From RYN-230 sp036497945 (GTDB taxonomy: Bacteria > Actinomycetota > Actinomycetes > Streptosporangiales > Streptosporangiaceae): a stretch of DNA of 64,000 nucleotides. Within the stretch, counting starts at the first letter, position 1. Each line of letters opens with the position of its first letter. Below are positions 62,629 through 64,000 of this stretch, piece after piece. The DNA is taken from the NCBI GenBank assembly GCA_036497945.1, contig DASXIN010000048.1:1-64000 (forward strand), read 5' to 3'. Under the pieces are notes generated by a model. The model was not told the origin of the DNA. It searched no databases and saw only the letters and a program-made list of their open reading frames with translations. Made by a program: the position numbers and the translations under genes.

Positions 62629-63964
62629 GGGGCTCATCGGCCAGGTGGGCCCGGACCGCGAGCAGCGCCTCGTACTTCCGGCGCACGTCGGCCCGGTCCG
62701 GCGCGTCGGGCACCGATTCATCGCTGGCCTGGATGATCATGGCCGCCTGGTCGAGCAGCACCCGGCGCTGATCCTCGGCAGTGGTCCGCTCCATGATCCT
62801 GGCCAGGGCGTCGAGCAGCCGGATCAGCACGGCCGGATTCCCCCGGCCGCTCTGCCGGATCTTCTCGAACGCGCGCTGGACCAGCCGGTCGTAGGTGGGC
62901 TCGGGGGTGATCACCCGCACCGTGCCCGCCTGGTCCCGGTGCACCTGGGCGGGCTGCCACCGGCCGGCCACCTTGCACAGGCTGTCCGAAAGCCAGTCGA
63001 TGCAGGTCAGTCCCGTGAACGTGTCGTTGATGGCCGACGACAGGGCGCGGATGGCGATCTCTACCAGCTGGTCGATGCCGAACGAGACGTCCTGGGCGAG
63101 CGTCCGGTACGGGCCGGTCAGGTGGGCGCGGGTGAGTTCGCGGGTTACCCCGGGCGCCGCGCTGGCCGGCCAGACTGTGGCCAGCGGGCTGCCCTGAGCC
63201 AGGAAATGCCCGGGCCGGTAGCGCAGGAAGATCACCGCGTCGCCCTGCTCGGCGATGCGCAGCAACGTCCGCCGGTGGATGTACTGCAGGTAGCCACTGT
63301 CCGAGGCCAGCACATCACCGCCCTCCTCGGGCAGGCTGGCCAGCACGGCGGCCACCGTGGGGTCACCCGGCCGGGCCGCCCCTTCGCCCACGTAGTCCTC
63401 GATGGCCGCGGACAGGTCGGCGGAGATCGAGGCGATCACCTCGGGCAGCTGGATCTGCGTGGCGATGTGGTGGATGAAATAGATCAGCACGGCCAGGTCG
63501 ACCACGGTGAGCGCCAGGGTGACGGTGATGCTGATATGCGGCACAAAGGGCCCGCGCGGGCCCGGACCGCCGATCGATACCAGGGCGAGCACCGCGTAGA
63601 CGAACGTGGCCACGAACGTGCCCAGGGTCAGCTGGGTGCCGCGGTCCCGGATGAAGGTGCGCAGCATTCGCGGGCCGAACTGGGTGGACACCAGGGTCAG
63701 GGCCACGATCACGATGGAGAACACCACGCCGACCACGGTGATGATCGCGGCGGCGATCGTGGTGAGGATCTGCCGGGCCGCGTCGGCTGACCCGCTGATC
63801 ACCCAGGAGGGCAGCGTGAAGTCGCCGTGGAACGCGGCCTGGTCGATCAGCAGCGTGATCACGAACAGGCCGATCGCGGCCAGCACCAGAAGCCCCGGGA
63901 CCAGCCACAGGTTGGTGCGCAGCACCTCCCGGTGGTGGCCCGACACGTAGATGCGGCGAATCAC
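62615..63964 (-). CDS. DUF2254 domain-containing membrane protein
   Basis: This 449-residue protein has four predicted transmembrane helices in the first ~160 residues (WLVPGLLVLAAIGLFVITLLID, ILTTIAAAIITVVGVVFSIVIVAL, LTLGTFVATFVYAVLALV, ITVTLALTVVDLAVLIYFIH) and a large cytoplasmic region with SFGIDQLVEIAIRALSSAINDTFTGLTCIDWL, the DUF2254 hallmark. The function is unknown. A GTG start at 63964 has GGAGG five bases upstream. The gene is complete within the window. Confidence 0.88.
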   Translation of the reverse strand: MIRRIYVSGHHREVLRTNLWLVPGLLVLAAIGLFVITLLIDQAAFHGDFTLPSWVISGSADAARQILTTIAAAIITVVGVVFSIVIVALTLVSTQFGPRMLRTFIRDRGTQLTLGTFVATFVYAVLALVSIGGPGPRGPFVPHISITVTLALTVVDLAVLIYFIHHIATQIQLPEVIASISADLSAAIEDYVGEGAARPGDPTVAAVLASLPEEGGDVLASDSGYLQYIHRRTLLRIAEQGDAVIFLRYRPGHFLAQGSPLATVWPASAAPGVTRELTRAHLTGPYRTLAQDVSFGIDQLVEIAIRALSSAINDTFTGLTCIDWLSDSLCKVAGRWQPAQVHRDQAGTVRVITPEPTYDRLVQRAFEKIRQSGRGNPAVLIRLLDALARIMERTTAEDQRRVLLDQAAMIIQASDESVPDAPDRADVRRKYEALLAVRAHLADEPLAAS

Positions 63965-64000
63965 GGCGCCCTCCGCAGACCGGACTACCCCCAGTCTTCC

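Overview
The window is very GC-rich (roughly 70% or more by eye), uses many GTG and some TTG starts, and is densely coding. It looks like a chromosomal segment of an actinomycete. Three things support this: PriA with no separate trpF, a mycothiol-dependent-enzyme-like TIGR03085 protein and polyphosphate glucokinase, and XRE/DUF397 regulators of the Streptomyces WhiJ type. Core gene blocks (der-cmk; rluB-scpB-scpA-parA-xerD; NUDIX-pyrG; uvrB-coaE-rpsA-polA; pdtaR; pyk; gltDB; trpABC; his) match blocks known from mycobacteria and streptomycetes. The host is probably a non-streptomycete actinomycete; genus cannot be settled from sequence alone.

Layout. 1-10.8 kb is an accessory region: YceI/MarR divergent pair, two aldo/keto reductases, PaiB-like protein, VOC protein, a respiratory copper-assembly cluster (CtaG, lipoprotein, DoxX-like/Sco fusion) and a secreted trypsin-like protease. 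11-13.9 kb is a WhiJ-like regulatory module: two XRE-DUF5753 proteins (one with an apparent frameshift), a DUF397 protein and an anti-sigma-type ATPase. 14-25.7 kb is a mostly reverse-strand housekeeping run: Der, Cmk, TyrA, AroH, RluB, ScpB, ScpA, ParA, XerD, Ald, NUDIX, PyrG. 25.8-28.2 kb holds a DMT transporter, a HAD hydrolase and a lipoprotein. 28.3-35.8 kb carries uvrB, coaE, rpsA and polA. 36-40.7 kb has a secreted aldose epimerase, a thioesterase, the ANTAR regulator PdtaR, a tRNA with anticodon CAA, and pyk. 41.4-52.4 kb carries gltD, gltB, trpA, trpB, trpC, two membrane proteins and hisI. 52.6-59.9 kb carries a TIGR03085 protein, ppgK, and the tightly coupled operon hisD-C-B-H-priA-ridA-hisF. 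60-64 kb holds a membrane protein, an ABC exporter and a DUF2254 protein.

How genes work together. hisD through hisI cover most of histidine synthesis. PriA probably serves both the his and trp pathways. AroH and TyrA make the chorismate-to-tyrosine branch. gltBD feeds glutamate. ScpA/ScpB, ParA and XerD serve chromosome segregation. CtaG and Sco deliver copper to cytochrome oxidase.

The most unusual content is two families of dispersed, GC-rich short repeats. One (three copies) is inserted in or fused to coding genes, giving the same peptide in two of them. The other (two long copies and one fragment) forms the C-terminal tail of two unrelated proteins. Several strong nested hairpins lie between genes. 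No CRISPR array, prophage, insertion sequence or biosynthetic cluster was seen.
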